Shown: positions 25,128 to 35,911, numbered from the stretch's first letter. The stretch is 64,000 nucleotides of DNA from Altererythrobacter sp. KTW20L (GCF_023501975.1 NZ_JAMFLH010000006.1:1-64000); one strand, 5' to 3'. The notes: generated by a model not told the origin, from the sequence alone. Made by a program: numbers and translations.

Positions 25128-27341
25128 TCAAGTGAACAGGGAAGTGTCGATCGGCAGGTTGCGCACCCGCTTGCCGGTCAGGGCGAAAAGGGCATTGGTC
25201 AGCGCCGGAATGACCGGCGGCAGGGCCGGCTCGCCAAGGCCTGTCGGCGAGTTGTCCGACAGCACGAATTCGGCATGGATCACCGGGGTCATCGGCATGC
25301 GCGGCAACTGGTAGTTGTTGAAGTTCGACTGCTTGGCAGCGCCGCCTTCGATCTCCACCGCCAGTTGCAGCGCCTGGCCGATCCCGTCGATGATCGAGCC
25401 TTCGACCTGGTTCATCGCGCCATGCGGGTTGATGATGTGCGCCCCCACGTCGCCGGCGCACCACACATTGTGCACGGCCACCTGGTTGCGGTCGGTCAGG
25501 CTGGCTTCCACCACCTCGGCGAAATAGCCCTGGTGGCTGTAGTAATAGCCAAAGCCCAGCGCGCGGCCTTCGGCCACTGGCTGGCCCCAGTTCGCCATCT
25601 CCATGACCTTGCGGGTCACGGCGCGCAGGCGGCGCGGATCGAACCCGGCAGACGGCCCGGTGAAGCCCATGGTCGATGGCTCGGGTTCGGCTCCTTCGAC
25701 AATGTCGAGCAACAGGGTCGGCAGATCACGGCCGCTGGCATGGGCCACTTCATCAAGGAAGCTCTGGAACACAAAGGCCACGGCATTGGAAGTAGGTGCC
25801 CGCAATGCGCCCATCGGCACGGCCGTCCGCATTTTGGTCTGGGCGTAGCGCACATTGGAAACGTAGCGGGCGGGGAATTCGTCTGCAGGCATGGCAGCCG
25901 GGTTGAACGCGCCGCCGTTGATGTCGAAGGTCACGAAGTGGTCCTCGATGCCGATGATCTTGCCATCCGCATCCAGCCCCGCGCGCAGCTTGTGCCAGCC
26001 GGCGGGCCGGTAGTAATCGGTCCGCACGTCGTCTTCCCGGCTCCAGATGAGTTGCACCGGGGTGCCGGGCATGCGCCGGGCAATGGCCGCCACCTGCATC
26101 ATGTAGTCGTTGTTGAGCCGCCGACCAAAACCGCCGCCCATGCGGGTGATGTGGACCAGCACCTTGTCCTGCGGCACGCCGAGGTAGGCGGCGACAGAGG
26201 CCTGGCCGCCTTGCGGGATCTGGGTTGGCGCCCACATCTCCATCACGCCGTCTTCGCGCATCAGGGCGGTGCAGTTCATCGGCTCCATCGCCACGTGGGC
26301 GAGGAAGGGATAGGAATATTCGCCTTCGATCACCTGCGTTGCCGAGGCCAGGGCGGCATCGACATCGCCCTTGGAAGCAAATTCCTCCTGCGGCTGGCCC
26401 GCAGCCATCAGGGCGCGGGCATCGGCATCATACTTGGCAGACGAGTGGCCAGCCCATTCGCCGGTGTCCCACTGCGGGTTGAGGCGTTCGCGCGCCTTGT
26501 TGGCGAGCCACCAGTTGCTGGCAATGATGGCTACGCCATCGACCAGTTCGGCGGCGTTGCCGTTGCCTTCCACCGTAAAGGCATTGATAACGCCGGGGGC
26601 AGCCTTGGCCGCTTCGATATCGGCCGAAACGAGGCGCGCACCGAACACGCGGCTGCGTTCATAGGCGGCATAGACCATGCCCGGAAGCTGGGTATCCACA
26701 CCGAAAATGCCTTCGCCGCGGACGATCTTCGGACTGTCGATCCCGCCGATGGCGCGGCCGATGATGCGGAAATCCGCGCCGTCCTTCAGCTGGATCGATG
26801 CCGGGTCGGGCACGGCCACATGGGCGGCATCGCTCGCCAGTTCGCCATAGGTGGCGCGGCGGCCCGATGAGGCGTGGACCACGACCGAAGGTTCGGTCGA
26901 GAGTTCGCCTGCCGGAACGCCCCAGCGTTGCGCGGCGGCAGCCAGCAGCATGGCGCGGGCGGCAGCGCCGGTCTGGCGCATGGGGATCCAGTTCATCGGC
27001 GTGGCAAAGCTGCCACCGGCCAACTGCGGGCCATACTTGGCGGCGTTGCTGTCACCCTGGACGATGCGCACCTGGTCCCAGTCGGCATCGAGTTCCTCGG
27101 CAATCAGCATGGGCAGCATGGTCTTGATGCCCTGGCCGATTTCCGGGTTCTTGCCGACGATGGTGATGGTGTTGTCGGGGTTGATGGTGACAAAGGCGTT
27201 CAGTTCCGCAGTTGCCGCAGCCTCTCCCGCCACGGCACGCGCGGCCATCGGGAAACTGGCGGCCAGCGTCAGCCCGCCGCCTGCCAGAGCGGTGACCTTG
27301 AGGAACGAGCGACGGCTCGTGGCGATGCCAGCCTCAAACAT
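25128..27341 (-). CDS. Molybdopterin-binding large subunit, isoquinoline 1-oxidoreductase-like
   Basis: A 737-residue xanthine-oxidase-family large subunit of the isoquinoline 1-oxidoreductase/aldehyde dehydrogenase (IorB) type. A Tat signal (SRRSFLK then hydrophobic ALAGGGLTLAASFPMAARA, residues 9-38) suggests export with its cofactor. Family motifs include VTINPDNTITIVGKNPEIGQ, GGFGRRLNNDYMMQVAAIAR and GAHIINPHGAMNQVEGSIID. It probably oxidises an N-heterocycle or aldehyde in the periplasm; the substrate is unknown. ATG 27341 overlaps the end of the iron-sulfur subunit gene by 8 nt. Confidence 0.9.
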   Translation of the reverse strand: MFEAGIATSRRSFLKVTALAGGGLTLAASFPMAARAVAGEAAATAELNAFVTINPDNTITIVGKNPEIGQGIKTMLPMLIAEELDADWDQVRIVQGDSNAAKYGPQLAGGSFATPMNWIPMRQTGAAARAMLLAAAAQRWGVPAGELSTEPSVVVHASSGRRATYGELASDAAHVAVPDPASIQLKDGADFRIIGRAIGGIDSPKIVRGEGIFGVDTQLPGMVYAAYERSRVFGARLVSADIEAAKAAPGVINAFTVEGNGNAAELVDGVAIIASNWWLANKARERLNPQWDTGEWAGHSSAKYDADARALMAAGQPQEEFASKGDVDAALASATQVIEGEYSYPFLAHVAMEPMNCTALMREDGVMEMWAPTQIPQGGQASVAAYLGVPQDKVLVHITRMGGGFGRRLNNDYMMQVAAIARRMPGTPVQLIWSREDDVRTDYYRPAGWHKLRAGLDADGKIIGIEDHFVTFDINGGAFNPAAMPADEFPARYVSNVRYAQTKMRTAVPMGALRAPTSNAVAFVFQSFLDEVAHASGRDLPTLLLDIVEGAEPEPSTMGFTGPSAGFDPRRLRAVTRKVMEMANWGQPVAEGRALGFGYYYSHQGYFAEVVEASLTDRNQVAVHNVWCAGDVGAHIINPHGAMNQVEGSIIDGIGQALQLAVEIEGGAAKQSNFNNYQLPRMPMTPVIHAEFVLSDNSPTGLGEPALPPVIPALTNALFALTGKRVRNLPIDTSLFT

Positions 27342-27804
27342 TGGCCGTGCCCTCCGCTGCAACCTGGGCGATGGCCCGGCTGATCCTGGTGTAGCAGGCG
27401 CAGCGGCAGATATTGCCCTGCATCGCGCTGTTGATTTCGGTCTCGCTGGGATTGGGGTTGCGGTTGAGCAGGGCCGTCGCGCTCATCAGTTGGCCCGACT
27501 GGCAATAGCCGCACTGCATCACGTCCTCGTCCAGCCATGCCTGCTGCAGGGCCTGGCCCACCGGGGATTGGCTAAGATGCTCGATCGTGGTGATCTGGCG
27601 GTCCCCCACCGAACCGATCGGCAGCGAGCAGGACCGGGTGGCCTGCCCGTCAACGTGGACGGTGCAGGCACCGCACATGCCGATGCCGCAACCGAACTTG
27701 GTGCCGACCATGCCGAGTTCCTGCCGCAGAACCCACAGCAGGGGCATGTCTTCGGGCGCATCGATCTCGCGCGTTTCGCCGTTGATGGTGACCGTATAGG
27801 CCAT
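27334..27804 (-). CDS. (2Fe-2S)-binding small subunit, isoquinoline 1-oxidoreductase-like
   Basis: A 156-residue IorA-type subunit with a plant-ferredoxin 2Fe-2S motif (GCGIGMCGACTVHVDG) and the C-terminal 2Fe-2S motif (MQCGYCQSGQLM and NICRCACYTRI). It passes electrons from the molybdenum subunit encoded downstream. It has no signal of its own and is expected to be carried out with the Tat-signal subunit. ATG 27804 follows CAGGAGAT. No cytochrome c partner, common in this group, is seen nearby. Confidence 0.92.
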   Translation of the reverse strand: MAYTVTINGETREIDAPEDMPLLWVLRQELGMVGTKFGCGIGMCGACTVHVDGQATRSCSLPIGSVGDRQITTIEHLSQSPVGQALQQAWLDEDVMQCGYCQSGQLMSATALLNRNPNPSETEINSAMQGNICRCACYTRISRAIAQVAAEGTANV

Positions 27805-27975
27805 GAGGCATCTCCTGAACTGTTATGGGCGACCTGCCGGAAACTATCAGGGGCGAGGGCGCAGATGATCCTTGTTCGGCAGTCTAGCCTGCTCATTCCC
27901 CCGTGCCAAGTGGCCCAAGGGCCGTGGGCCTGCACCAAATTGTCGCAGGCCCCCGGCTTGAGTCCCCGAAGGGAT

Positions 27976-29061
27976 TTACCGCATCGGGGTGATCGTCTGG
28001 ATCGTCCCGTCGGCGTTGAAGGTCAGCGGCGCCATCATGACGTTGCGCAGGTGCGTCTGACCCGAAAGCTGGGTGTCGTGGTATGACAGGTACCACTGCC
28101 CCGCGATCTCGGTGACCGAGTGGTGGCTGGTCCAGCCCTGCACCGGATTGAGGATGCGCCCGCGATAGGTGAACGGACCATAGGGCGAAGTGCCCGTGGC
28201 ATAGACCACGTAATGCGTGTCGCCGGTGGAATAGGTTAAATAGTAGGTTTCACCCCGCTTGAAGACCCAGGCACCTTCGAAGAAGCGGCGGTCGTTGTCA
28301 CCGCCCAGCAGTGGCTGGCCCAGCTCGTCGAGCAGCATGACTTCGCGCGGTTCCTCGGCAAATTCCAGCATGTTGCCGCTCATCCGCGCAATGCGCGGCA
28401 TGATCGCCGGCTGGTCGGGCTGTTCCAGGTCGCTGACCGAGCCGTTCGCGTCATACTGGCCGTTGGCCCAGCGCTGCAGCTGGCCGCCCCAGATGCCGCC
28501 GAAGTACATGTAGTGCGTCCCGTCGCTATCGCGGAACACGTTGGGATCCATCGAATAGCTGCCGGCAATCGCCTCGGGCTGCGCGGTGAACGGGCCGACC
28601 GGGGTGGTGGACGTGGCCACGCCGATGCGGAACACGTCCTGTTTGTCCTTGGCCGGGAAGTACAGGAAATAGGTGCCATCCTTATAGGCGGCATCGGGTG
28701 CCCACATCTGGCGACCGGCCCATGGCACATCGTCGATGTCCAGCGCCACCGGGTGGACGGTAACCGGTCCGCCGACCCGGTCCATCGACAGCACATGGTA
28801 GTCGCGCATGGCGAAATGGCTGCCAAGGTCATCTTCCGGTATGCCCGATTCGATATCATGCGACGCGTAGATATAGATACGTCCGTCTTCCCACACGTGA
28901 GTGGAAGGATCGGCCGTATATATCTCGCTCACCAGTGGTTCGGACAGGAATACCGGCCCTTCGCCTGCTTCGTCCTGCGCCGCTTGCGAGCAGCCGCTCG
29001 CTCCGAAAAGTATGATAGCGCTACCAATTGCAATCGCCGCTTTCCGCACCTGACTCTCCAT
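27976..29061 (-). CDS. GH43-family glycoside hydrolase, lipoprotein
   Basis: A 361-residue GH43 enzyme (arabinan/xylan-acting family). A lipoprotein signal ends at Cys24 (LFGASGC). The five-bladed propeller carries the catalytic Asp region YTADPSTHVWEDGRIYIYAS, the pKa-modulating Asp in SYSMDPNVFRDSDGTHYMYF and the general acid Glu in RRFFEGAWVFKRG. It is placed in the outer membrane or periplasm and probably removes arabinose or xylose side chains. It is divergent from the hexuronate genes and probably belonged to the same polysaccharide-use locus. Confidence 0.87.
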   Translation of the reverse strand: MESQVRKAAIAIGSAIILFGASGCSQAAQDEAGEGPVFLSEPLVSEIYTADPSTHVWEDGRIYIYASHDIESGIPEDDLGSHFAMRDYHVLSMDRVGGPVTVHPVALDIDDVPWAGRQMWAPDAAYKDGTYFLYFPAKDKQDVFRIGVATSTTPVGPFTAQPEAIAGSYSMDPNVFRDSDGTHYMYFGGIWGGQLQRWANGQYDANGSVSDLEQPDQPAIMPRIARMSGNMLEFAEEPREVMLLDELGQPLLGGDNDRRFFEGAWVFKRGETYYLTYSTGDTHYVVYATGTSPYGPFTYRGRILNPVQGWTSHHSVTEIAGQWYLSYHDTQLSGQTHLRNVMMAPLTFNADGTIQTITPMR

Positions 29062-29264
29062 TTCCTCGTTTTCGGGATAGGCACGATATGCGCGAAGCTG
29101 GCATAAGTGTCAAAGGGAGTTGCGCAGGCGCCCGAGCCGCAACAGGCGCGCATTGGCGTACGGGCTGGCCTTTTGCAGGTGTACGAATGCCTGCTATCCG
29201 CCACCAGGCAGCGTTCAATGAAGCGGGCGCGGCGCAGTCGGAAAGCGCGAGGAGATAACCGAAC

Positions 29265-30674
29265 ATGCCCAGTCTCGCGCTCCATCCCGACCGGCTCTTT
29301 CCGGCCGATCCTGCCGTCCGCAGCCTCGCGAGAGAGCTCCATGCGCTGGTCAAGGGCCTGCCGATCATCAGCCCGCACGGACACACCGATCCTGCCTGGT
29401 TTGCGGGGAATGCGAGCTTCGGCAATGCGACCGAACTGCTGCTGGTACCCGACCACTACGTGCTGCGCATGCTCTATTCGCAAGGTGTACCACTGGAGGC
29501 GCTGGGGGTAGCGCCCAAGGGGCAGGCAAGCACGGCTGATCCGCGCGAAGCCTGGCGTCTGCTGGCGGTCAATTATCACCTGTTCTGCGGCACACCGTCG
29601 CGGATCTGGTTCGACTGGGTGTTTGCCGAGGTTTTCAGGCTGGAGCAGCGGCTCGAAGCGCAAACATCGGACCATTAATACGACCGGATCACCGAAGCTC
29701 TGGCCACCGATGTCTGCCGCCCACGTGCTTTGTTCGACCGCTTCAATATTGAAGTTATCGCTACCACGGAGGGTCCGCTCGACAGGCTGGAGCACCACCG
29801 CACGATTGCCGACAGTGGCTGGGGCGGACGGGTCATCACCGCCTATCGCCCTGACCAGGTAATCGATCCCGAGTTCGAGGGCTTCGCCTACAACCTTGCC
29901 GCATTGTCGGACCTGACCGGTGAGGATTGCCATGACTGGGCAGGCTACCTTGCCGCCCACCGCCAGCGCCGCGCGTTCTTCGCGTCGATGGGCGCCACCT
30001 CGTCCGACCACGGCCACCCGACAGCACGCACCGCCGATCTGGGCGAGGAACAGGCGCGCGCGCTGTTCGGTCGGGTTACCTCGGGCAAGGCAAGCGCGGC
30101 GGATGCCGAACTGTTCCGCGCCCAGATGCTGACCGAAATGGCTGCGATGAGCCTGGATGACGGGCTGGTCATGCAGGTCCACCCTGGATCGTTCCGCAAT
30201 CACAACCGGCTGCTGTTCGACCGCTTCGGGCGCGACAAGGGTGCGGATATCCCGATGCAGACCGAATATGTGTCGGCCCTGCGCCCCTTGCTTGCCAAAC
30301 ACGGCAACGATCCGCGCCTGTCGCTGATCGTCTTCACGCTGGACGAGACCACCTACTCGCGCGAACTCGCCCCGTTGGCCGGCCACTATCCGGCGCTCAA
30401 ACTGGGGCCAGCCTGGTGGTTCCACGACAGCCCCAAAGGCATGCGCCGCTATCGCCGGATGACGACCGAGACGGCTGGCTTCTACAACACCGTGGGCTTC
30501 AACGACGATACCCGCGCCTTCCTGTCGATCCCTGCCCGGCATGACCTGGCACGGCGGATCGATTGCGGGTTTCTGGCCGAACTGGTGTGCGAACACCGGC
30601 TGGAAGAGGATGAGGCGGCCGAACTGGCTGTGGACCTGGCCTATAACCTCGCCAAAGCGGCCTATCGCCTGTGA
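29265..30674 (+). pseudogene. uxaC: Glucuronate isomerase with in-frame stop
   Basis: The full 470-codon frame matches UxaC, which isomerises glucuronate/galacturonate to fructuronate/tagaturonate. Start region (ISPHGHTDPAWFA) and end (LAELVCEHRLEEDEAAEL) are intact, and ATG 29265 has GAGGAGA upstream. A TAA at 29676-29678 interrupts the frame within SDH-stop-YDRITEAL, where the family has an aromatic residue after the His; the frame continues directly afterwards without a shift. Either a nonsense mutation inactivates the gene or there is a base error. Residues beyond the stop remain well conserved, so any mutation is recent. Confidence 0.88.
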
Positions 30675-32065
30675 AGGCTGGCTTGAGGCTGGATCAGAGG
30701 TCGATGGCGCGCCTGGCGCCCGGCGTGGCCCATCCGGGCTATGACCGGACGAGCGAGAACTTCGGCATCGTCCATTTCGGTCTGGGTGCTTTTGCCAGGG
30801 CGCATCTTGCCAGCTATACCGATGCCGCGATGACAGCGGGTGACCGGGACTGAATGATCACCGGCGTGTCGCTGCGCTCGCCCGATGTGGCCCGGCAGCT
30901 CAATCCGCAGGACGGTCTCTATCTCTTGGCGGAACGCTCGGAGGAGGGGACGGCCTATCGACTGAACGGGGCCATCAACCAGGTTATAGTCGCGCCTGAC
31001 GACCCGGCGGCGGTGGTCGCGGCTATTGCCGCACCAGGTACCCGCATCGTCAGCCTTACGGTCACGGAGAAGGGCTATTGCCGCGCTGCCGATGGCTCGC
31101 TCGACGTGGCGCTGGCGGGGGAGGGCAGCTTCTATCCCTTGCTGTGCCGCGCCTTGCGCCAGCGGCGCGATGCAGGACTTGCGGGCGTTACCCTGCTCAG
31201 TTGCGACAACCTTGCTGCCAACGGCAGGGTGCTTGAAAGGCTGCTGCGGGAATACCTCGCCCAGATCGACCCGGACATGCTCGACTGGTTCGGGCAGCAC
31301 TGCACCTGTCCCTCCTCGATGGTGGACCGCATCGTCCCCGCCACGCGCGATACCGATCGCGACGAGGCAGAAGAGGCAACGGGCCTGCGGGATGAAGCAC
31401 TGGTGGTGACCGAGCCGTTCTCGCAATGGGTGATCGAGGACAAGTTTGCCGCCGGAAGGCCGCGCTGGGAGGTCGGCGGAGCGCAGATGGTCGAGGATGT
31501 CCGGCCTTACGAAACGGCCAAACTGCGCATGTTGAACGGCGCCCATTCCGCGCTTGCCTATATCGGCCTGCGGCATGGCCATACGTTCGTGCATAAAGCC
31601 GTGGCGGACCCGGCAATCAGGCCGACCATCGAGAAGCTTATGCGCGAGGAGGCGGCCTCAAGTCTCCGGCCAGCCGCCGGGCAGGACCTGTCAGCCTATG
31701 CCGATGCCCTGCTGGCCCGCTTCGCTAATCCTGCGCTCGATCACCGGCTGGCCCAGATCGCCATGGACGGATCGCAGAAAATCCCCGAGCGCTGGCTGGA
31801 GGTCATGGCCCACCATCAGGCCGCTGGCCGGCAATGCCCAGCGTTGCTCGCTGCCCTTGCGGCTTGGATGCAGCACGTCCGCGGGGATGGACACATTGTG
31901 GATGATCCCATGGCACGCGAACTCGCCGAACTGTGGCTTGAAGTCGGACAATCCGGCATCGCCCGCGCCCTGTTCGGCCGCGATGGCCTGTTTGCGCACA
32001 ACTGGGCCGCCGATGGGGCGGCTCTGGTGGCACTTGATGCCTGTCTTGCGAGCAATTGCACCTGA
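30671..32065 (+). pseudogene. uxuB: Mannitol dehydrogenase family / fructuronate reductase with in-frame stop
   Basis: The 465-codon frame matches polyol/mannonate dehydrogenases (UxuB-like), which reduce fructuronate to mannonate. NAD-binding FGIVHFGLGAFARAHLA and the catalytic region SMVDRIVPATRDTD and KLRMLNGAHSALAYIGLRHG are present. A TGA at 30851-30853 replaces the tryptophan expected before MITGVSLRSP in this family. GTG 30671 overlaps the uxaC stop (GTGA), so the genes are an operon. Restart at ATG 30854 would lose the nucleotide-binding motif. A one-base nonsense mutation or a base error explains it; the symbol is by family and context. Confidence 0.83.
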
Positions 32066-32319
32066 CCCAACGGCCCATTGTCCGAGAACCAGACCAATGC
32101 GCTTCGCCGCGATGCCGTGCCGCGCAGATTGCCCTTTGACGAGACTGGTGATCCGGATGAACCGCAGTGTCATCGGCTTGTAACGGAATTGTCGCTGCCG
32201 TGTCATATACCGCACCTAATGGCGCCCCCAACCAGTGACCGACAGGGTTTCAGCCGGACCGCCAGGATCGGCGAGAAGGCGAACTTCTGATCGTGGGCAG
32301 GAACAGGAGCAATCTACCG

Positions 32320-33201
32320 ATGAAGATCGACTTCCGGCTCGCCGTTCTGGGCGCCATTTCCGCCGCCCTCTTTTCCACCGGCTGCACGGTCCACGCACAG
32401 ACTCCCGATCCCGACCTGGCCCTGCGCTTTGCCGTTCTGGGCGATGCCGAACCCAAGCCGGAAGCCGCCTTTCCCGGCGTCGAGGCCGCGGTGCGGGATG
32501 TAAACGTCCTGGCCGGGCGCGAGCAGATCGACTTCGTGGTGGGTGTGGGAGACCTGGCGCACAAGGGCACGGTGCTGCAGTACGACAACGTCACCCCGGT
32601 GCTCCAGCAGTTGAGCCGCCCGTTCTATCCGATCATGGGCAACGAGGAGCACAACCAGAGTGTTGCCCGTTATCTAGGTTATGCCCGGCAGTGGAATCCG
32701 GAAATCACCAGCGAGAGTTTTGTCCAGGATCACGGCCGCGTCACGCTGGTCTATGCCTCGCCCAACATGGGGCGCGACTTCCATGATGACGGGATCGACT
32801 GGATACTGGAGCAGATGAGGGCGGCGCCGAACCCTGTTTTCCTCGTCGTCCACGCGGCGCAGGTGGGGGTCTATCCGGAGAACGCGGAGAAGGGGGTCGA
32901 GAACGAAAGGTTTGCAGAAGTCATCGCCCAACCCAAACTCGCCGCAGTGATATCCGGCGACCTGCATATGGACATGGACCGGACGGTCCATTCCAAGCAG
33001 ATCGGGCAGGTGCACTATCTCCACATTCCCGGCCTCGAACGCACCAAGATTCCGGACGAGACACGACACACGCCGATGTTCCGCGTGTTCACGATAACGC
33101 AGGCTGACGAGGTGCACGTCCAGACTTACGAGACCGGAAACCCGCAGCCGCTCGAACGCCACGCTTACAGCTTCTCGATTGCGGCGCTCCGCAACAGGTA
33201 G
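32320..33201 (+). CDS. Metallophosphoesterase-like lipoprotein
   Basis: A 293-residue secreted protein with a lipoprotein signal ending at Cys22 (LFSTGC) and a calcineurin-like phosphoesterase pattern: FAVLGDAEPK, GVGDLAHKG, GNEEHNQ, VVHAAQVGVY, SGDLHMDMD. These are the D-GD-GNxxH-H-GxxH blocks, although the first is D-A-E rather than DxH, so one metal ligand differs. ATG 32320 was chosen for AGGAG 9 nt upstream. It follows uxuB after 254 nt and is 12 nt upstream of the propeller protein, so the two are probably co-transcribed. Its substrate is unknown. Confidence 0.75.
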   Translation: MKIDFRLAVLGAISAALFSTGCTVHAQTPDPDLALRFAVLGDAEPKPEAAFPGVEAAVRDVNVLAGREQIDFVVGVGDLAHKGTVLQYDNVTPVLQQLSRPFYPIMGNEEHNQSVARYLGYARQWNPEITSESFVQDHGRVTLVYASPNMGRDFHDDGIDWILEQMRAAPNPVFLVVHAAQVGVYPENAEKGVENERFAEVIAQPKLAAVISGDLHMDMDRTVHSKQIGQVHYLHIPGLERTKIPDETRHTPMFRVFTITQADEVHVQTYETGNPQPLERHAYSFSIAALRNR

Positions 33202-33213
33202 AAGGCACTCCGG

Positions 33214-35544
33214 GTGCGCCACAAGCACGCCTGGCCACCAGCATATGCGGAGAAGACCGTGTCATCACCCCGGAAACGCGCCGTTTACCGCTTGAGGATT
33301 GCTGCGGGGACCATGGTTGTCCTGCTCGCAGCATCCGCCTGCGCCGAGGGTCCGTCTTCCCGCGTCCGCGCCGACTTCCAGGCACCGCTCAATGCCGATG
33401 CAGGCTGGGCGGGCGGGCTCGACGAGCAGGTGACCATCGCGGCCGACCGCCCCTTCCGCCTCAGGATGGAACTGGAAGCGGAGGCAACCGGCGCCGCCCC
33501 GGATCGTCCGGCCGCCTATCTGCTACAAGTGCGGCGGAATACAGGGGCCTGGGAAACGCTTGAGGCGCACGGCTTCCCCTATCCCAAACGCGAACTGGAA
33601 ATGAGCTTTGAGGGCCTGGCTCCCGGTTCGAGCCCGCCGGACTGGACGCTGATTGCCGGTAGTTCGGATAATCTCGCGGTCGTCGCCGGTGATGATCAAC
33701 CGGCCCTGCGCGCCAGCGGGGGGCCGGGCGGGCTGGTGGCCTTGTATAACGCACCATGGCCGCTGCAGGAATTCGCGTTTGGAACCCGCTTCCGCCTTCC
33801 CGCTGGAGCGCGCGACGGATTCAGCATGGTCTTCGCCTATGTTGATGGCGAAAATTACGGCCGTGCAGAAATCACCCTCGATGGCAGGATCCGGATCATC
33901 CGGGTTGCAGAGGGGAACGAGAGCATCCTGGCGGAGCAGCGCACGACAATCATCCCCGGCAATTGGCATGAGGTGGAGCTCCAGCTCGAAGCCGGTCACC
34001 TCGCGGTCAACCTGGATGACGACACGCTCGAATTCACCACGCCGATTGGCGCGGGACTTCCCGTTTCGGACGTAGGAATCATGGTTCCTGCAAACGGCAT
34101 GGTGGAGCTTGCGGATATCGTGGTGGAAGGCCAACCGCGCTCGCCCCTCGTCAGCATCGTGGCCACGCAGGCCTATAATCATGGAGCGGGGACAGAAGAC
34201 CTGCTGCCCGGTTCCAGGGCGCCCTTCACTCCGGGGGCGGGCATCTCGCTCAAGCGGCAGACCCCGCCCTGGGCGGTCGTGAGGCAGCAAGGGCGGCAAC
34301 ATGGCGAATTCGAATGGCCGCTGGTGATCCGCCGCCATGCGGACGGTCCGCTGATGAACGAAGACGGTGACCGGTTCGCCTTTCGCATGGTGGACGATCG
34401 CGGCGCGGCACTGCCCGGCAGTCCGGTGGCGCAGGTCCGCCTGACTGTCCCGCCGGGGCACCTGGGTGGAACATTTGTCGAGACGCCAGGGCGGATCGGC
34501 CCCTGGCAGGCGCGGAACGGTGATCTCTATTTCATCATGGAGCCGAGCGAGACTGACAATCGCTTCATGATGATGAAATCGACCGATAGCGGACGCAGCT
34601 GGCGTGAGGTGGACGGCGCCAACCGTCCGGCCACGGGCGACCTGGAGTCGGTCGACGGCAGGCTGGTCGGCGATACGATCCACATCGTCCACCAGATAAC
34701 GCAGACGGTATTTCATCACGCCTTCCGCATTTCCGATCATCCCGACCAGCCTGACACCTGGGCAATCCGCGACGAGGTTGCGGCCGAAGGCGAAGCCCAT
34801 TCGCAGATGGCCACGCTGGTCGTTCGCCCCGATGGCAGCATGGTGACGGTCTATCTGGCAGACCGCCTGCACTACGCCGTGCGTTCTCCTGACGGCCACT
34901 GGGCGCCGGGCGGGGAAATCGATCCCGGCTCGGCAGTCCGCAATGCCGGACCGCAGGCGGTGCTTGGCCGCGACGGCGTGGTGCATCTGGCCTATTTCAC
35001 TGCCGACGGCGCGATCTGGTATCGCCGCATCCTGCCCGACGGAACGCTGACACCGCGCCAGCAGCTGGCAAGCGGCGCCGGCACCGAAGAGGCGGAATAT
35101 GGCGCGGTACTCCCGCTCGTCTATGATGGGCAGAACGATGTCGTGCACATCGTCTATCGCCTGGCCGACGGCACCTTGTGGCAACGCCGTGTAGGCGGCG
35201 ATAATGTCGCTCAAGCAGCCGTCATGGTAACCGAACGGCCGGTCATCACCCATGCGGTGGATTCGCAGCAGCCTGCGGCCGACCTCATCCTCGATGGCGA
35301 TACTGCCCATGTCCTGTTCGTCGAGCAATCATCGCGCAGCATCTGGAGCACGCGCAACGACGGCGCGAGGTGGCAGGCGCCGGTTCTTCAGGTCGAAGGG
35401 ATAGCCGGTTCGTGGGTGCGCGGCAGCATCATCCGCAAACCCGATGGAACCCGCGCGCTGGCCTATGTCTATGACGCCGGATCCGAAGGCGGCTCGGGCT
35501 TCAACCGCTACGCCGAAATCCCGCTGGATCCTGGGTCGGAGTGA
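33214..35544 (+). CDS. Secreted LamG-like plus BNR-propeller lipoprotein
   Basis: The 776-residue product has a lipoprotein-type signal ending in LLAASAC. The N-terminal part (about 140-310) resembles a concanavalin/LamG-like domain (DGFSMVFAYVDGENYGRAEI, WHEVELQLEAGHLAVNLDDD); the C-terminal half (about 420-770) has BNR/sialidase-propeller repeats (MMKSTDSGRSWREVDG, STRNDGARWQAPV). Such proteins act on or bind extracellular polysaccharides, and similar folds occur in polysaccharide lyases. The start is GTG 33214 or GTG 33259 (GGAGAA nearby, 15 residues shorter). Context with GH43, hexuronate genes and a TonB receptor suggests a uronate-containing glycan. Confidence 0.7.
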   Translation: MRHKHAWPPAYAEKTVSSPRKRAVYRLRIAAGTMVVLLAASACAEGPSSRVRADFQAPLNADAGWAGGLDEQVTIAADRPFRLRMELEAEATGAAPDRPAAYLLQVRRNTGAWETLEAHGFPYPKRELEMSFEGLAPGSSPPDWTLIAGSSDNLAVVAGDDQPALRASGGPGGLVALYNAPWPLQEFAFGTRFRLPAGARDGFSMVFAYVDGENYGRAEITLDGRIRIIRVAEGNESILAEQRTTIIPGNWHEVELQLEAGHLAVNLDDDTLEFTTPIGAGLPVSDVGIMVPANGMVELADIVVEGQPRSPLVSIVATQAYNHGAGTEDLLPGSRAPFTPGAGISLKRQTPPWAVVRQQGRQHGEFEWPLVIRRHADGPLMNEDGDRFAFRMVDDRGAALPGSPVAQVRLTVPPGHLGGTFVETPGRIGPWQARNGDLYFIMEPSETDNRFMMMKSTDSGRSWREVDGANRPATGDLESVDGRLVGDTIHIVHQITQTVFHHAFRISDHPDQPDTWAIRDEVAAEGEAHSQMATLVVRPDGSMVTVYLADRLHYAVRSPDGHWAPGGEIDPGSAVRNAGPQAVLGRDGVVHLAYFTADGAIWYRRILPDGTLTPRQQLASGAGTEEAEYGAVLPLVYDGQNDVVHIVYRLADGTLWQRRVGGDNVAQAAVMVTERPVITHAVDSQQPAADLILDGDTAHVLFVEQSSRSIWSTRNDGARWQAPVLQVEGIAGSWVRGSIIRKPDGTRALAYVYDAGSEGGSGFNRYAEIPLDPGSE

Positions 35545-35911
35545 GGGACCGGCCCGCAAATAAGTTCGTGGAAGCGGGTCGCGTTGGTTGACTGAACACT
35601 TTTTTCAAGGGTGTTGAGGTGGATGGCGTCCCAAAGGGGACCAAGATGGGAACCAACAGATGTGGCAAATTTCTCTGGGGCTCCCGTGACTGGGATTTCC
35701 TTGCCCGCATCCCGGCTATTGGGCCACTTGCTGAATGGCGGGTTCCGGGCGACGAAAGGCGGAAAGCTGCTGTCCGGTCCTCTCCGACTATGTCGCCCGG
35801 GCGAAGCGCGACCGGCCCACAACGGGACTTCATCGATCAATTGTCAGTTTTCAAGGGCAAGCCATCGGACGGCTGACGTTTCCTTTACAGCGCCCAATAA
35901 TCAAATCGGAA
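35545..35911. other. Intergenic region without a supported gene
   Basis: About 370 nt between the propeller gene and the terminator of the truncated TonB receptor. Several frames are open for about 110 codons, but none has a recognisable product, and those on opposite strands exclude each other. I see no promoter match. Confidence 0.6.
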
